From: an uncultured Lachnospiraceae bacterium
Lineage (GTDB): Bacteria > Bacillota > Clostridia > Lachnospirales > Lachnospiraceae
DNA: 51,280 bases
Direction: 5' to 3'
NCBI GenBank assembly: GCA_900553355.1
Contig: USDK01000013.1
Span: 1-51,280, forward strand
Part shown: in pieces, positions 1 to 9,100 of the stretch
How the letters are laid out: each line of letters begins with the position of its first letter
Position numbering within the stretch: position 1 is the first letter of the stretch
Position numbers and translations under genes: made by a program
Notes under the pieces: generated by a model
Databases searched by the model: none
What the model was told of the DNA's origin: nothing
Seen by the model: only the letters and a program-made list of their open reading frames with translations

Positions 1-871
1 CCGCAATGCCGTTTAAAAAGACGGAACTGGATCCCGATACCGGCAGGAAAGCCGGCGCCTGGGTCTCTTCTGTTCCTTCTGTGGGCGCCTGCAGGTCAAA
101 CAACATGTTGGCAACCCGTGTTGCAGTGGAGGTATTTTTCAGATGGATCGTCAGGGTAAAATCATCGCCTGCCCGTACCTCTGCCGGATCCGTGGAAAAT
201 CCTGTCACGATCACCCTTGGGACCGAACCACTCCCAGATGCTGTCCCACCGTCATCTGTTCCGCCGCTGTACACAGCATCTCCATTACTGAATCCCCCGG
301 CGTCCGCGCTCACTGGCACGGCTCCCTGTCCTTCTGGCTCTGCCGCTGCAGCAGGCACAAAAGACTGCTGGTTTCCACTCGCCTCAGGCTTCTTTTCTTT
401 TGCCGTAGTATTGACATAAAATTTCTGATAAGCCTTTGGTTCCTCTTCTGTTTCCACCGAAAATGCAATGGTATATCTGGCAGTCGGCACGTCCTCCCTC
501 TGGGTGAAGGTAAATACAGCCTCCACTGTTTTCCCGGCCGGAAGATCTATGGTCTGACCATAGTTCTGATAATCTGTCACAAATGGCCATTCCTCATTGG
601 TACTCCCCATCTCCGGGAAAATCCTCGCTCCTTGGATATCCTGGTCCGTGTGATTCGTTACCTCTATGGCCCAGCTCTGTTCTTTTCCCGCCTGATATAC
701 CGGCACCCGGTTTCCCTTAGACGCCAGTGTGACCTCCGGCCCTGCCGCCTCTGCTTTCATCGGCTTTGCCGTAAAGGACAGAATCAGCATGGCGGCCAGC
801 ACGGCCACCGCCGCTGCCAGTGCACATTTTATCAGGATCCTGCCCGTTTTCCTTCCCATCACCGTCTTCAT
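1..871 (-). CDS. Exported ABC-transporter-associated protein, C-terminus beyond window
   Basis: Start ATG at 869-871 overlaps the stop of the upstream ABC ATPase gene (ATGA), so the two are translationally coupled. The first 290 codons are in the window; the rest runs off the left edge. The N-terminus has a basic start and one hydrophobic segment (about residues 12-33), followed by a Glu/Ala/Gly-rich extracellular region with repeated beta-sandwich-like stretches (for example PVYQAGKEQSWAIEVTNHT and RAGDDFTLTIHLKNTS). These resemble the NEW3/CARDB-type domains of COG1361-like proteins that partner MacB-like exporters. Family knowledge suggests an accessory subunit of an efflux or export ABC system, with the permease expected further left. 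The family call is from pattern only; no catalytic motif is visible. Confidence 0.6.
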   Translation of the reverse strand, partial: MKTVMGRKTGRILIKCALAAAVAVLAAMLILSFTAKPMKAEAAGPEVTLASKGNRVPVYQAGKEQSWAIEVTNHTDQDIQGARIFPEMGSTNEEWPFVTDYQNYGQTIDLPAGKTVEAVFTFTQREDVPTARYTIAFSVETEEEPKAYQKFYVNTTAKEKKPEASGNQQSFVPAAAAEPEGQGAVPVSADAGGFSNGDAVYSGGTDDGGTASGSGSVPRVIVTGFSTDPAEVRAGDDFTLTIHLKNTSTATRVANMLFDLQAPTEGTEETQAPAFLPVSGSSSVFLNGIA

Positions 872-1593
872 AAAACTACTTCCCCCTTTTCCTCATTGTT
901 CTGCCTGCTGTTTTCTACAACCTTTATGATCTTACCGTCACTGATATGAAAAATCCGGTCTGCAAAAGATGCCAGTTTGTCATCGTGAGTCACCATGACC
1001 AGTGTTTTCTTCTGTCCGTACACCACCTGGCGCATCAGCTCCATCACTTCCCTGGACGTGTGGGAATCCAGATTCCCGGTAGGCTCATCTGCAAAAATAA
1101 TTCTTGGATTTACCGCCAGGGCCCTTGCCACTCCGACTCTTTGCTGTTGTCCGCCCGACATCTGTCCTGGAAAATGTTTCTTATGTCCGGATAGATTCAC
1201 CAGATCCAGCATCCGGTCCGCCACCTTCATCCGCTGTTCTCTTGGTATCCCCCGGAAACTTAAGGGCAGTGCCACATTTTCCAGCGCATTCATGGTTCCA
1301 AGAAGATGAAATGACTGGAAGATAAAGCCTACATTTTTCCTGCGGAATGCCACCAGCTGATCCTCATTGTAGTGTTCGATCTGCTGCCCTGCGATCTTTA
1401 TCTTTCCCTTTGTCGGCTTCTCGAGTCCTGCCAACATGTTAAGAAGTGTCGACTTTCCTGATCCCGATGTGCCTACGATAGCGCAAAACTCTCCCTGGGG
1501 AATCGTAAAACTGACGCCGTCCAGAGCGTGCACAATTTCATCGCCCACCCTGTACAGTTTGTACAAGTTGTTTACCTCTATTATGTTGTTCAT
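868..1593 (-). CDS. ABC transporter ATP-binding protein, LolD/MacB type
   Basis: A 241-residue nucleotide-binding subunit. Walker A GTSGSGKST, the signature MSGGQQQRVGVARAL, Walker B IIFADEPTGNLD and the switch VTHDD are all present and in order, so the ATPase should be active. The DEPTGNLD form is typical of the MacB/LolD/FtsE-like branch that powers export or membrane-extraction of proteins, peptides or lipids. The start at 1593 is preferred over an upstream in-frame start because an AGGAGG ribosome site lies about 7 bases before it; a 6-bp hairpin (1605-1622) overlaps that site. It is the first gene of a minus-strand operon with the exported accessory protein. The substrate cannot be inferred. 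Confidence 0.9.
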   Translation of the reverse strand: MNNIIEVNNLYKLYRVGDEIVHALDGVSFTIPQGEFCAIVGTSGSGKSTLLNMLAGLEKPTKGKIKIAGQQIEHYNEDQLVAFRRKNVGFIFQSFHLLGTMNALENVALPLSFRGIPREQRMKVADRMLDLVNLSGHKKHFPGQMSGGQQQRVGVARALAVNPRIIFADEPTGNLDSHTSREVMELMRQVVYGQKKTLVMVTHDDKLASFADRIFHISDGKIIKVVENSRQNNEEKGEVVL

Positions 1594-1686
1594 ACGGTCT
1601 CCTCCTATGCCCCACAGCATAGCGGATAAAACCAAATACTTATGGTGGAAATTTCGAAAGATTTTCTTAATATTGAAAAGACAGCT

Positions 1687-1728
1687 AAAAAAAAGCCGGA
1701 AGCACTGATCGCTCAATGCTTCCGGCTT
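1687..1728 (-). terminator. Rho-independent terminator after tRNA-Gly
   Basis: On the minus strand a 10-12 bp perfect stem (GCCGGAAGCA/TGCTTCCGGC) with a 12-base loop is followed by eight T residues. It lies directly downstream of the tRNA-Gly gene and upstream of the ABC operon, so it most likely ends the tRNA transcript. Confidence 0.9.
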
Positions 1729-1734
1729 ATTCCA

Positions 1735-1805
1735 AGCAGATGACGGGAGTCGAACCCGCCTCCCCAGCTTGGGAAGCTGGTGTTCTACCGATGAACTACA
1801 TCTGC
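1735..1805 (-). tRNA. tRNA-Gly (anticodon CCC)
   Basis: A 71-nt cloverleaf is readable on the minus strand: acceptor stem GCAGATG/CATCTGC, D-arm with AGTTCATCGGTAGAAC, anticodon stem CCAGC/GCTGG enclosing loop TTCCCAA (anticodon CCC), and T-arm GCGGGTTCGACTCCCGT. The discriminator base is T (U), as expected for tRNA-Gly. The 3' CCA is not encoded. It decodes GGG. A strong terminator follows immediately. Confidence 0.95.
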
Positions 1806-1850
1806 ATGAAAAGTATTATAATACATTTCTGCTAAAAATGCAAATACTAT

Positions 1851-2195
1851 TCATCTGATCTCTTTTACGCCTTTTACCTGGTCAAGCCGAAGAATTTTTA
1901 CTTTCTTTCCCTTCTTATCTTCACACTCCATCTCCAGCCATTCGTCGTCCAGGTCCCTTATCATCCCCTCCGCGCTGTATATGACATCAATATTTACCAG
2001 CGGCTTTTTCACGGTAATCTCGCAGTTCTTTCCTATATAATCTGCAAGAATCTGGTTCCAGTCTGCCTCTGGTATCTTCACTCCCTCTTTTCCTTCTTTT
2101 TCTTTCTTTTCTACATGTTCTGTCACAAAATAAGCCAGAAGGCCAATCCCGGCGATGATGCCAAATGTGACGATCCCCAACAATCCTGTCATCAT
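1851..2195 (-). CDS. Small membrane-anchored protein with Sm-like C-terminal domain, unknown function
   Basis: A 114-residue protein with one N-terminal transmembrane helix (about residues 4-23), a charged Lys/Glu linker, and a roughly 65-residue C-terminal domain. Its start overlaps the stop of the XRE regulator gene (ATGA), so the two are co-translated. A second Met directly after the first could equally be the start. The C-terminal domain resembles the regulator's C-terminal domain: both have GK-x-C, then a G/I-R-x-L-D-x-x-x-x-W-L/I core, then V-K-x-x-x-x-x-x-V at the end. That suggests duplication of a small beta-barrel domain. The function is unknown; a membrane partner or sensor for the regulator is an inference. 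Confidence 0.7.
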   Translation of the reverse strand: MMTGLLGIVTFGIIAGIGLLAYFVTEHVEKKEKEGKEGVKIPEADWNQILADYIGKNCEITVKKPLVNIDVIYSAEGMIRDLDDEWLEMECEDKKGKKVKILRLDQVKGVKEIR

Positions 2196-2674
2196 ACCTC
2201 CACCTCCGCTTCCAGTACTGCTCCGGCGATCATGGACACGTCCATCAGCTTTATAACCGTTTCTTTTTGCCTGTGTATCCCTTTCCGACGGCGCTCGTAC
2301 TCGATTCTGATCCAGTTTTCATTGACGTCAAGGATCCGCACCTTCGTATCTCCCAGCAGATCATCGACAGCCGCTTCTGTATGATCCAGATACTCCAGAC
2401 GGCAGATTTTCCCTGTCAGCTTTTTCAGAACATGGAGATTCTTCTTATTTCCGGCCACATGGATTTCCACTGTATTTCCCACAAGATCATCCAGGCTGAT
2501 CTGATAGATTCCAGCCAGGAGCGCTGCTTTGTCAAGAGTGGGCGCCCCCTGGCCGCACTCCCAGTTGGAAATGGTCTGCCGGGTGACTGACAGCAGATCC
2601 GCAATCTCCTGCTGGCTGTACCCGTATTTTCTTCTGAGCTCTGCCAGCTTCTCTCCAAGCAAAATTTCTCCCAT
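2192..2674 (-). CDS. XRE-family transcriptional regulator
   Basis: 160 residues. The N-terminal HTH (about residues 8-64) is a classic Cro/C1 type: LAELRRKYGYSQQEIADLLS, VTRQTISNWECG, then the hydrophobic helix ending ISLDDLVG. The C-terminal half (about 85-155) is a beta-rich domain resembling that of the downstream membrane protein. An AAGGGA ribosome site precedes the ATG at 2672-2674. The overlapping ATGA junction with the membrane protein suggests a regulator/membrane-anchor pair. The targets are unknown; no operator was identified in the 119 bases upstream. Confidence 0.8.
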   Translation of the reverse strand: MGEILLGEKLAELRRKYGYSQQEIADLLSVTRQTISNWECGQGAPTLDKAALLAGIYQISLDDLVGNTVEIHVAGNKKNLHVLKKLTGKICRLEYLDHTEAAVDDLLGDTKVRILDVNENWIRIEYERRRKGIHRQKETVIKLMDVSMIAGAVLEAEVEV

Positions 2675-2793
2675 ATCGTCCCTTCCTTCTTCCTCTTTCT
2701 TTTCCTTTAGAATAGCAGAAGTATGATATGATTACCAGCAAATCAGCTTGGAACCGGCGCAAAATATTTTTGCAGACGAAAATTGGGGGCAGC

Positions 2794-3441
2794 TTACTCT
2801 GTCTCACCCATCGGAATATCTAAGTCTCCAGTTTGGTCTGCACATACAGCTTCGATCGCATAACCAAGGGCGGATGATATCATCTCCACAGACATACTTG
2901 GCGTACCATCCGGAAGATCCAGTACCTGTTCAGGACAGTAGGGAACATGAACAAATCCTCCAAGCATATCCGGAAATTCCCGGTCAATCATGTATAGCAA
3001 GCGGTACATGATATCATTACACACAAATGTCCCTGCCGTATATGATACTCTTGCCGGAATCTGATGATCCTTCATGGCCTGTACCATCTTTTTTACAGGG
3101 AGCTTTGCAAAATAAGCCGTATCCCCATCCTCTTTTACCAGAGTATCCAGGGGCTGATTCCCTTCATTATCTGGAATTCTTGCCTCCATCAGGTTGACAG
3201 CAACCTTCTCCACTGTCATTCCCGACCTTCCACCGGCCTGTCCGACACAGATTACCACATCCGGGGACTCTTCTCTGACCACTTCTCTTAATACAATCTC
3301 ATCTTTGCCAAATACAGTCGGAATTTCTTTTTTCACAATCCTGTTTCCACTGATTTCATCCGGAAGAAGCCTGACCGCCTCATAAGCAGGATTAACAGAT
3401 GCCCCTCCGAATGGATCAAATCCTGTTACCAATACCTTCAT
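2794..3441 (-). CDS. pcp: Pyrrolidone-carboxylate (pyroglutamyl) peptidase
   Basis: A cytosolic cysteine peptidase of family C15 that removes N-terminal 5-oxoproline (pyroglutamate) from peptides. The protein is 215 residues, the family's usual length. The catalytic triad is visible: Glu78 in TVEKVAVN, Cys141 in AGTFVCNDIMY and His165 in GGFVHVPYC. I place the start at the Met of MKVLVTGFDPFGG because AGGA lies 5 bases upstream; the in-frame ATG at 3453 lacks a good ribosome site. It is the last gene of the minus-strand peptide/oxoproline locus, about 15 bases after the aminopeptidase gene. Released 5-oxoproline would fit a role with the DUF969/DUF979 membrane pair upstream. Confidence 0.93.
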   Translation of the reverse strand: MKVLVTGFDPFGGASVNPAYEAVRLLPDEISGNRIVKKEIPTVFGKDEIVLREVVREESPDVVICVGQAGGRSGMTVEKVAVNLMEARIPDNEGNQPLDTLVKEDGDTAYFAKLPVKKMVQAMKDHQIPARVSYTAGTFVCNDIMYRLLYMIDREFPDMLGGFVHVPYCPEQVLDLPDGTPSMSVEMISSALGYAIEAVCADQTGDLDIPMGETE

Positions 3442-3455
3442 AGTTTTCCTCATTT

Positions 3456-4463
3456 CTAATATATTTGTGGTTCGGGAATAATAATCTTTCCCTTTTCCAT
3501 AATTTTTCGGTTGTCTGCATAGATATCCGGTTCAAAAGCTACCAGATCAAAATGACTGGTGGCCTCATGGACTCCGCCAAGCGCAAGATTCCGTCCGAAT
3601 CCGATATGAAAAGTTCCGTAAGACGATTCATCTTCAATGTAACATTTTCCCCGGCATTTTGAAAAGGAATTCAGACCAATTCCAAATTCTCCGGCAACAT
3701 ACATTTCAAAATCCTGAAAGCTTACCAGATAATCTTTCAATCGCCGGCCATCTGAGTTATCCTCGATCTCGCTGATGCGTCCCGCCGAAAATCTGATAGA
3801 GAAGGGGGCTTTCACCTTTCCGATATATCCCATAGATCCGTCCACCACCATGACTCCTTCTGTCTTCGTCTCTTCTATCGGAACATAAAGCTCGATGCTT
3901 GCCGAAGAAAATCCTCCTCCGTCTTTTACATCTCCGTTAAAAAAGCCGGCATTTCTTCCATTTTTATGCATCTTAAGATTGGTTCCGGCTGCAGTGGTCA
4001 CATGAAGCACGGAAGCTCCGTCCAGATATTTTTTAATCACCTGGGCCATCAGCTTGCTTTTCTTCGTATCCATCTTCAGAAATGAATACGCCAGCATGGA
4101 CTTTCCATTATTTGTAGATAGTGGGAGGGAAAGGAACCTGCTCCCACGCTCTATTGCGCGTTTTGCGGCTTTTGTCGTCACAATGGAATAATCTGTGGCT
4201 CCTATGATCGTATGATAACCGTCAAAAATGTCTTCGTTCTCATCAAACAGAACTCCGACTTTCTTTCCTTTATCCTCCACAGCCAGAATATCCACTTGCC
4301 TGCATTTCTCTTGAAAGCACTGCTTCATCAGCCGGACCTCTTTCAGATGCTTCTCTGTTGTGACAATTAAAACCCGATCCCTTGCACGCAGATGGATCCA
4401 TCTGCGTGCAATGACTGAGGCTCCGCTCATCATTCTGGCCCGTTCAGCCTCGCTAAATTCCAT
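3456..4463 (-). CDS. M29-type (AmpS/COG2309-like) aminopeptidase
   Basis: 335 residues. The C-terminal half carries likely metal ligands of this family: GEFGIGLN, YIEDESSYGTFHIGFG and GGVHEATSHFDLVAF (Glu, Glu, His, His, Asp). AGGAGGA precedes the ATG by 3-6 bases. It is somewhat shorter than classical aminopeptidase T enzymes (about 400 residues), mainly in the N-terminal part. COG2309 also includes non-peptidases such as the dihydroxypyridine dioxygenase NicX, so the reaction is inferred from context: it sits between a putative oxoproline permease and pyroglutamyl peptidase in a peptide-processing operon. Confidence 0.75.
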   Translation of the reverse strand: MEFSEAERARMMSGASVIARRWIHLRARDRVLIVTTEKHLKEVRLMKQCFQEKCRQVDILAVEDKGKKVGVLFDENEDIFDGYHTIIGATDYSIVTTKAAKRAIERGSRFLSLPLSTNNGKSMLAYSFLKMDTKKSKLMAQVIKKYLDGASVLHVTTAAGTNLKMHKNGRNAGFFNGDVKDGGGFSSASIELYVPIEETKTEGVMVVDGSMGYIGKVKAPFSIRFSAGRISEIEDNSDGRRLKDYLVSFQDFEMYVAGEFGIGLNSFSKCRGKCYIEDESSYGTFHIGFGRNLALGGVHEATSHFDLVAFEPDIYADNRKIMEKGKIIIPEPQIY

Positions 4464-4507
4464 ATCTTCCTCCGCACTATCATATTCGTGTGTTTATGCT
4501 ATACGTA

Positions 4508-5455
4508 TTATTTCAATATAATCATATAAATGATCTGAACTATCAGCAGAATCACAGCCGGAACTACCTGGTTTTTAATTACGCCAAACCGATTCTTCAT
4601 ATCCAGCATGGCAACCGGAACGATATTAAAGTTTGCCGCCATCGGTGTGCACAAGGTTCCGCAATATCCGCAGGTCAGAGCCAGCATTCCGATTACCACC
4701 GGATCCGCCCCATATTGCAGGACAAATGGAGCGCCGATACCAACTGTCATTACCGTGATCGCCGCAAATGCATTTCCCATGATCATCGTAAACAACGCCA
4801 TACCGACCGCAAACACAATAATTCCCACATTGACATTTCCCTTCGGAATAACATTTCCGACGATCTCAGAGATGACTTCTCCGACACCTGCAGCCGTAAA
4901 CACCGCGCCAAGGCTCGCCAGCAACATTGGCAGCATGCTTAAAGGACCTACTGTTGACAGGAGCCTTTCTGAATCCTGAAGGAAAACTTTTGGAGTATTG
5001 TCTTTTGAAAAGGCCATAAGCAGGATGATTGATACGATGATACCTGCGCCGATTCCGACAATGGCTCCAAGATCCGGAAGGAAGATGGCAAACAAAATAG
5101 CGAACACGCCAATCGACAATGCCGGTGCAAAAATCTTCATCCCAATGGACTGATATTTCTTATCTACAGATTCTTCTGTCGGCGTCTCTGATTTTCCGAT
5201 CTTTACTTTTCCAAAAATAGCCGGCAGTGTCATCACAATGACCAGTATTCCGTCTACAACAGCCGGGATCCAGCGTCCAAACGCAAGGACGATCCCCAGG
5301 GCACACCAGAATATCGCTGTTCCTGTTCTGGATGGATTTTCCTTATCGCATGCGTTTTTCACACCTGTATAGATGGTGATCAGTCCCATGACTATATATA
5401 CGACTTCCAAAAGCTTTGTTCCCAGTGTAACATCTGCACTTGTAAAAAATGACAT
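4508..5455 (-). CDS. DUF979 membrane protein, putative 5-oxoproline transporter subunit
   Basis: 315 residues with about eight to nine hydrophobic segments and a polar interruption around residues 75-100. Start has an AGGGGG ribosome site 7 bases upstream. The gene follows a DUF969 gene by 14 bases; DUF969 and DUF979 proteins are known to occur as an adjacent pair. From memory, the pair has been annotated as a 5-oxoproline transporter on the basis of mutant fitness data, which I cannot check here. That function fits the pyroglutamyl peptidase in the same operon. Motifs such as ANFNIVPVAMLDMKNRFGVI near the C-terminus are typical of the family. Confidence 0.75.
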   Translation of the reverse strand: MSFFTSADVTLGTKLLEVVYIVMGLITIYTGVKNACDKENPSRTGTAIFWCALGIVLAFGRWIPAVVDGILVIVMTLPAIFGKVKIGKSETPTEESVDKKYQSIGMKIFAPALSIGVFAILFAIFLPDLGAIVGIGAGIIVSIILLMAFSKDNTPKVFLQDSERLLSTVGPLSMLPMLLASLGAVFTAAGVGEVISEIVGNVIPKGNVNVGIIVFAVGMALFTMIMGNAFAAITVMTVGIGAPFVLQYGADPVVIGMLALTCGYCGTLCTPMAANFNIVPVAMLDMKNRFGVIKNQVVPAVILLIVQIIYMIILK

Positions 5456-5469
5456 GTCTTCGCCCCCTT

Positions 5470-6159
5470 CTATTTTTCTGTTCCGTAGTATTTCTTACTC
5501 AGTTTCTTATCTCGCAGATAGTAATATACAATTCCCAGCACAATGGCAAAGATACCGATTGGAACCTCTACAAGAGCAAGATCAATCAATTCTACATGGT
5601 ATCCCAGCGGTTCCAGAGTCGACTGTACCAGAAGACCTCCTGCGCCTCCAACGAAGAGTACCTGACAGAAGAACCATGCAATGTTCTCCATACCGGACGC
5701 CATACCCTTCAATTCTTCCACATGATCTTCGTTTGGCTCATGTCCCTGTGCTTTGATCGCACCATCAATCATCGGCATAATGATCGGGCGTACAAATCCG
5801 GCAACTCCTCCGAAGCTTACGTTAAATGCGGCGAAAACACCTCTCATGATTCCGTAAGCTCCTATCACCATACCTGCTGATGCACGCTTGAACTTTCCAA
5901 TCAGCGCAGCAGCAGCATTCTTTAGTCCATTTCTCTCTAATGTACCAGTTACCAGCATGATCAGAATGAAAATCGCCATGCTCCGGTTAGAGACAAAGCT
6001 TTCTCCCAGAGTCTGAAGCAGACCTTCGATGCCAAGACCACTTACCAGCGCTGTTACGATCGCCGCCACTACAATGATCAGGATCGAATCCAGCTTCAGA
6101 GCAAAACCGACAATAACAATCAGTATTCCCAGCAATTTGAGTAATTCCATCATTTCCAT
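5470..6159 (-). CDS. DUF969 membrane protein, putative 5-oxoproline transporter subunit
   Basis: 229 residues with about six hydrophobic segments; it starts MEMMELLKLLGILIVIVGFA, so the first helix begins at the N-terminus. The conserved stretch GIMRGVFAAFNVSFGGVAGF and the following RPIIMPM are characteristic of DUF969. AAGGAGG precedes the start by 7 bases. It lies 17 bases after the M14 peptidase and 14 bases before DUF979, in one operon. Taken with DUF979 and pcp the likely substrate is 5-oxoproline or a related compound; this assignment is contextual. Confidence 0.75.
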   Translation of the reverse strand: MEMMELLKLLGILIVIVGFALKLDSILIIVVAAIVTALVSGLGIEGLLQTLGESFVSNRSMAIFILIMLVTGTLERNGLKNAAAALIGKFKRASAGMVIGAYGIMRGVFAAFNVSFGGVAGFVRPIIMPMIDGAIKAQGHEPNEDHVEELKGMASGMENIAWFFCQVLFVGGAGGLLVQSTLEPLGYHVELIDLALVEVPIGIFAIVLGIVYYYLRDKKLSKKYYGTEK

Positions 6160-6176
6160 AATGTTACCTCCTTATC

Positions 6177-9100
6177 TTAAATAATAATCGGGCGCTTTCT
6201 TGTCAGCACCACTTTTACCTGCTGCTCTTTCATCTCCCACTCCTGGGTGTAAACACAGTCCGCCTGCATCATGCTCTTCAGGATCGCCACGTCATGGACC
6301 GTATGAGCTCTCGCACAGGAATGCAGATATGCTCCCTGTGCTGTCTCGTCTGCCACCTCGCTTACATAGTCAAGGCTCAGGATCCATGGATAACGTATAG
6401 AGGGATATCTGTGTGTCGGGTCATATTCATGAGGAATCCAGTAGTTGATCATGTTTTTATAGTAATCTGCCGGGAACATCTTCGGCATCCATGCGTGAGC
6501 ATATTTTTCAAACTGTCTTGCCCACATTTTATTTTCCCTGGTAATCTCCTCATCCTCCATAAACGCATCTGCGATCACATCTTCCATCTTTTTATTCAGC
6601 GTATAATTGCTGTGGTACTCGTCCCCGGTGATATGGTAGAAGTACCCATACAGCAAAGATCTTGGAAGCCAGAAACCTTTGTATGCCGGAGATGTATATC
6701 CGGAAAACTGCTGTTCCCATTCATGGCTTGGCACGCCGTGATTGTCAATGAGTGCATCCGGAAGAAATGTCATAAACAGTCTACGCATGGCTTCCGCCTC
6801 GGTATGGATGGTTTCTGTCTCAAAAAGATCGTAGTAAAACTCTTTTCCCACTGCGTTAAATCGCGCCACATGGAGCTTCCAGTTTGGATTGTCTTTCTGA
6901 AGCTCATAGTGAATCGCCGCACCGTCCACATTTTCCATTGGCAGGATGACCAGATTCATCTGATCCGGAAGTAACGTAAACGCCTCATCCGTAAGAATCT
7001 TTCTGATCAGCATGAATGCCGAATTGGTACTGGATACCTCATTGGCATGATGTCTGGAATCGATAATCTGGGAAGGGTGGGCTGTGATCCGTTTCGTCCT
7101 GGAAATATACCCGGAAAGTCTGGGGCAAAACTCTACGGCATATACGGTCCGTCCTTTGTAGGATACTGCCACAGGATAAACATTCAATTCCGGCACTTTC
7201 TTCAATTGATCGATAATCCGGATATAATCTTCATAGCCGATCAGCCGGTCTTCTGAAAGATCAATCTGGCGGATATCCAGGCTCTCTTTGTTCTCATGTT
7301 TTTCTCTGATTCTGGCTGTATAAGAACCTTGTTCCGTTTCAAATACCAGCTTTCTGATTCCTTCCAGCTTACTGCCCAGCATAAGCTGATCTTTATCCAG
7401 AAGCTCTGCATAGGCCTTTACTACTTCTTCCGGGACTCCTTCCACTCTCAGGACTGCCGTATTTCCTTCTTCATCTGTATGGAAACCTTTCATCCACACA
7501 TTAACCTCGGATTTTGAAAGAACTGGTCTGATCAGACTGCCGTCTTTTTGCCGGATCACAGGCTCCTGGGAATTCTGGGCATATACCGTCACCTTCATTC
7601 TCGGCTTTCCTTCCTGTTTTCTGATCTTTGGAAGGATCAGTCCTGGCGCATCCGTTACCTGCCCTGCTTTTTCCATTCCATAATTTTTAAAATAATCGGT
7701 TCCTACAAAATAAATATCCTCATGAAGACCATCCAGTGAGGACAACAGGTCTTCTCTGGAATCCAGACGCTCATCCGGTTCACTGGCCAGAATATCTATT
7801 TCAAGCTTTTCGAAAAAAGGCTGTGCGGAAACGAGATCTTTTCCCCTGGTCTTTTTGTCTACATACTCTCTGATATCAGGCAGTACCTGCTGCTGATAGA
7901 TTTTCCAGATTTTTTCTACATCGGATTCTATCTGCTCATCCAAAAGTTTTTCTCCATCTACTGAAAGCCTTACATATCCCGTTGCCGGGTGTACCTTCCC
8001 AAGATCCGGATAGGCATCAATATAGCAGCGCTCTGTCCATGCGGCTTTGTAAATGGAATGGTACAGCTCCCGTCCGTCTGTTCCCAGCCCCTTCAGCTCA
8101 TATGTAATATCTTCGGCTCCTTCGTATACTTTAAACACAATCTGGTCCGGATCAATACCTGTTTCCTTCGCAATCACATCTTCTATCGGATAGAGTTCCT
8201 GCAGATACCGGATCGGCATATCGTACCAGCGTTCTGGATCCTTATCAATATTACTGTAGGACGGAACCGCGCCGTCCTCATCTTTCCACTCGGTAACACC
8301 CGGTGGGAGGAACGGTTTGAAATAAATTTCAACAGTCTTTAAATCCGGATATTTCTTTAATTCCGGAATTTCTTTTTCACTGATCCAGGAAAATCCTTGT
8401 TTGTAAGAACAAAGGACCGTCACTTCCGGATTCTGGATACCCAGCTGCCTCAAACGTTCTCTGATTTCTGCTTCCAGCGACTTTCTGACCTTCTGATCTT
8501 CGCTGACGGCAATCTGAAGGCACACCTGATTCCCCGTCCGGAGATTTCCGTATACCTTTTGTTCCAGAACTTTTTTTAAATCGTCTACTTCCCAACAGAT
8601 ATCATATTCCACTTCATACTCTTTTTTTTCATCCTTATAGTTAAAAAAACGGACGGCGGGAAATTCTTTTTCCAGTCTTCCCAGACAGCTTTTAACGGCT
8701 GGCTCTACATAGGCTTCGGCGCCCTGATCCGCATAGGCCTTCGCATAGGCAAGCTGTCCATCCAGCGACCTCATCCGAAAGCCTGATCCGATCTCTTTTA
8801 ACCGGTCTGTCCAGGTATCAAAGGCTCCCTGCATCGGGAAATGTCCGCATAGCTCTGATACAAAATCCAGAAGCTGCTGCCCTTGTCCCGATATCTTTAC
8901 CAGGATACCGCCGTCTTCTTCCCAGCTGACATTACAATCTTTGCCTCCTTCAAATATAATCCGGTTTCCACCTTCCATATCTTTGTCAAGCAAAAGGCCT
9001 TCATATGCGGTGGTCTCCATTCCAAATCGAAACGCCAGATTGCAGGCAGCTTCATATACGAAATCATCAGCGTCTTCCGGGATTACAAAATGCAGATCCA

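Noticed and set aside
143..949. Long plus-strand open frame at the left end, and similar frames opposite valS, M14 peptidase and the fab genes
   Set aside because: They are antisense shadows of well-supported minus-strand genes, lack ribosome sites and have no recognisable domains.
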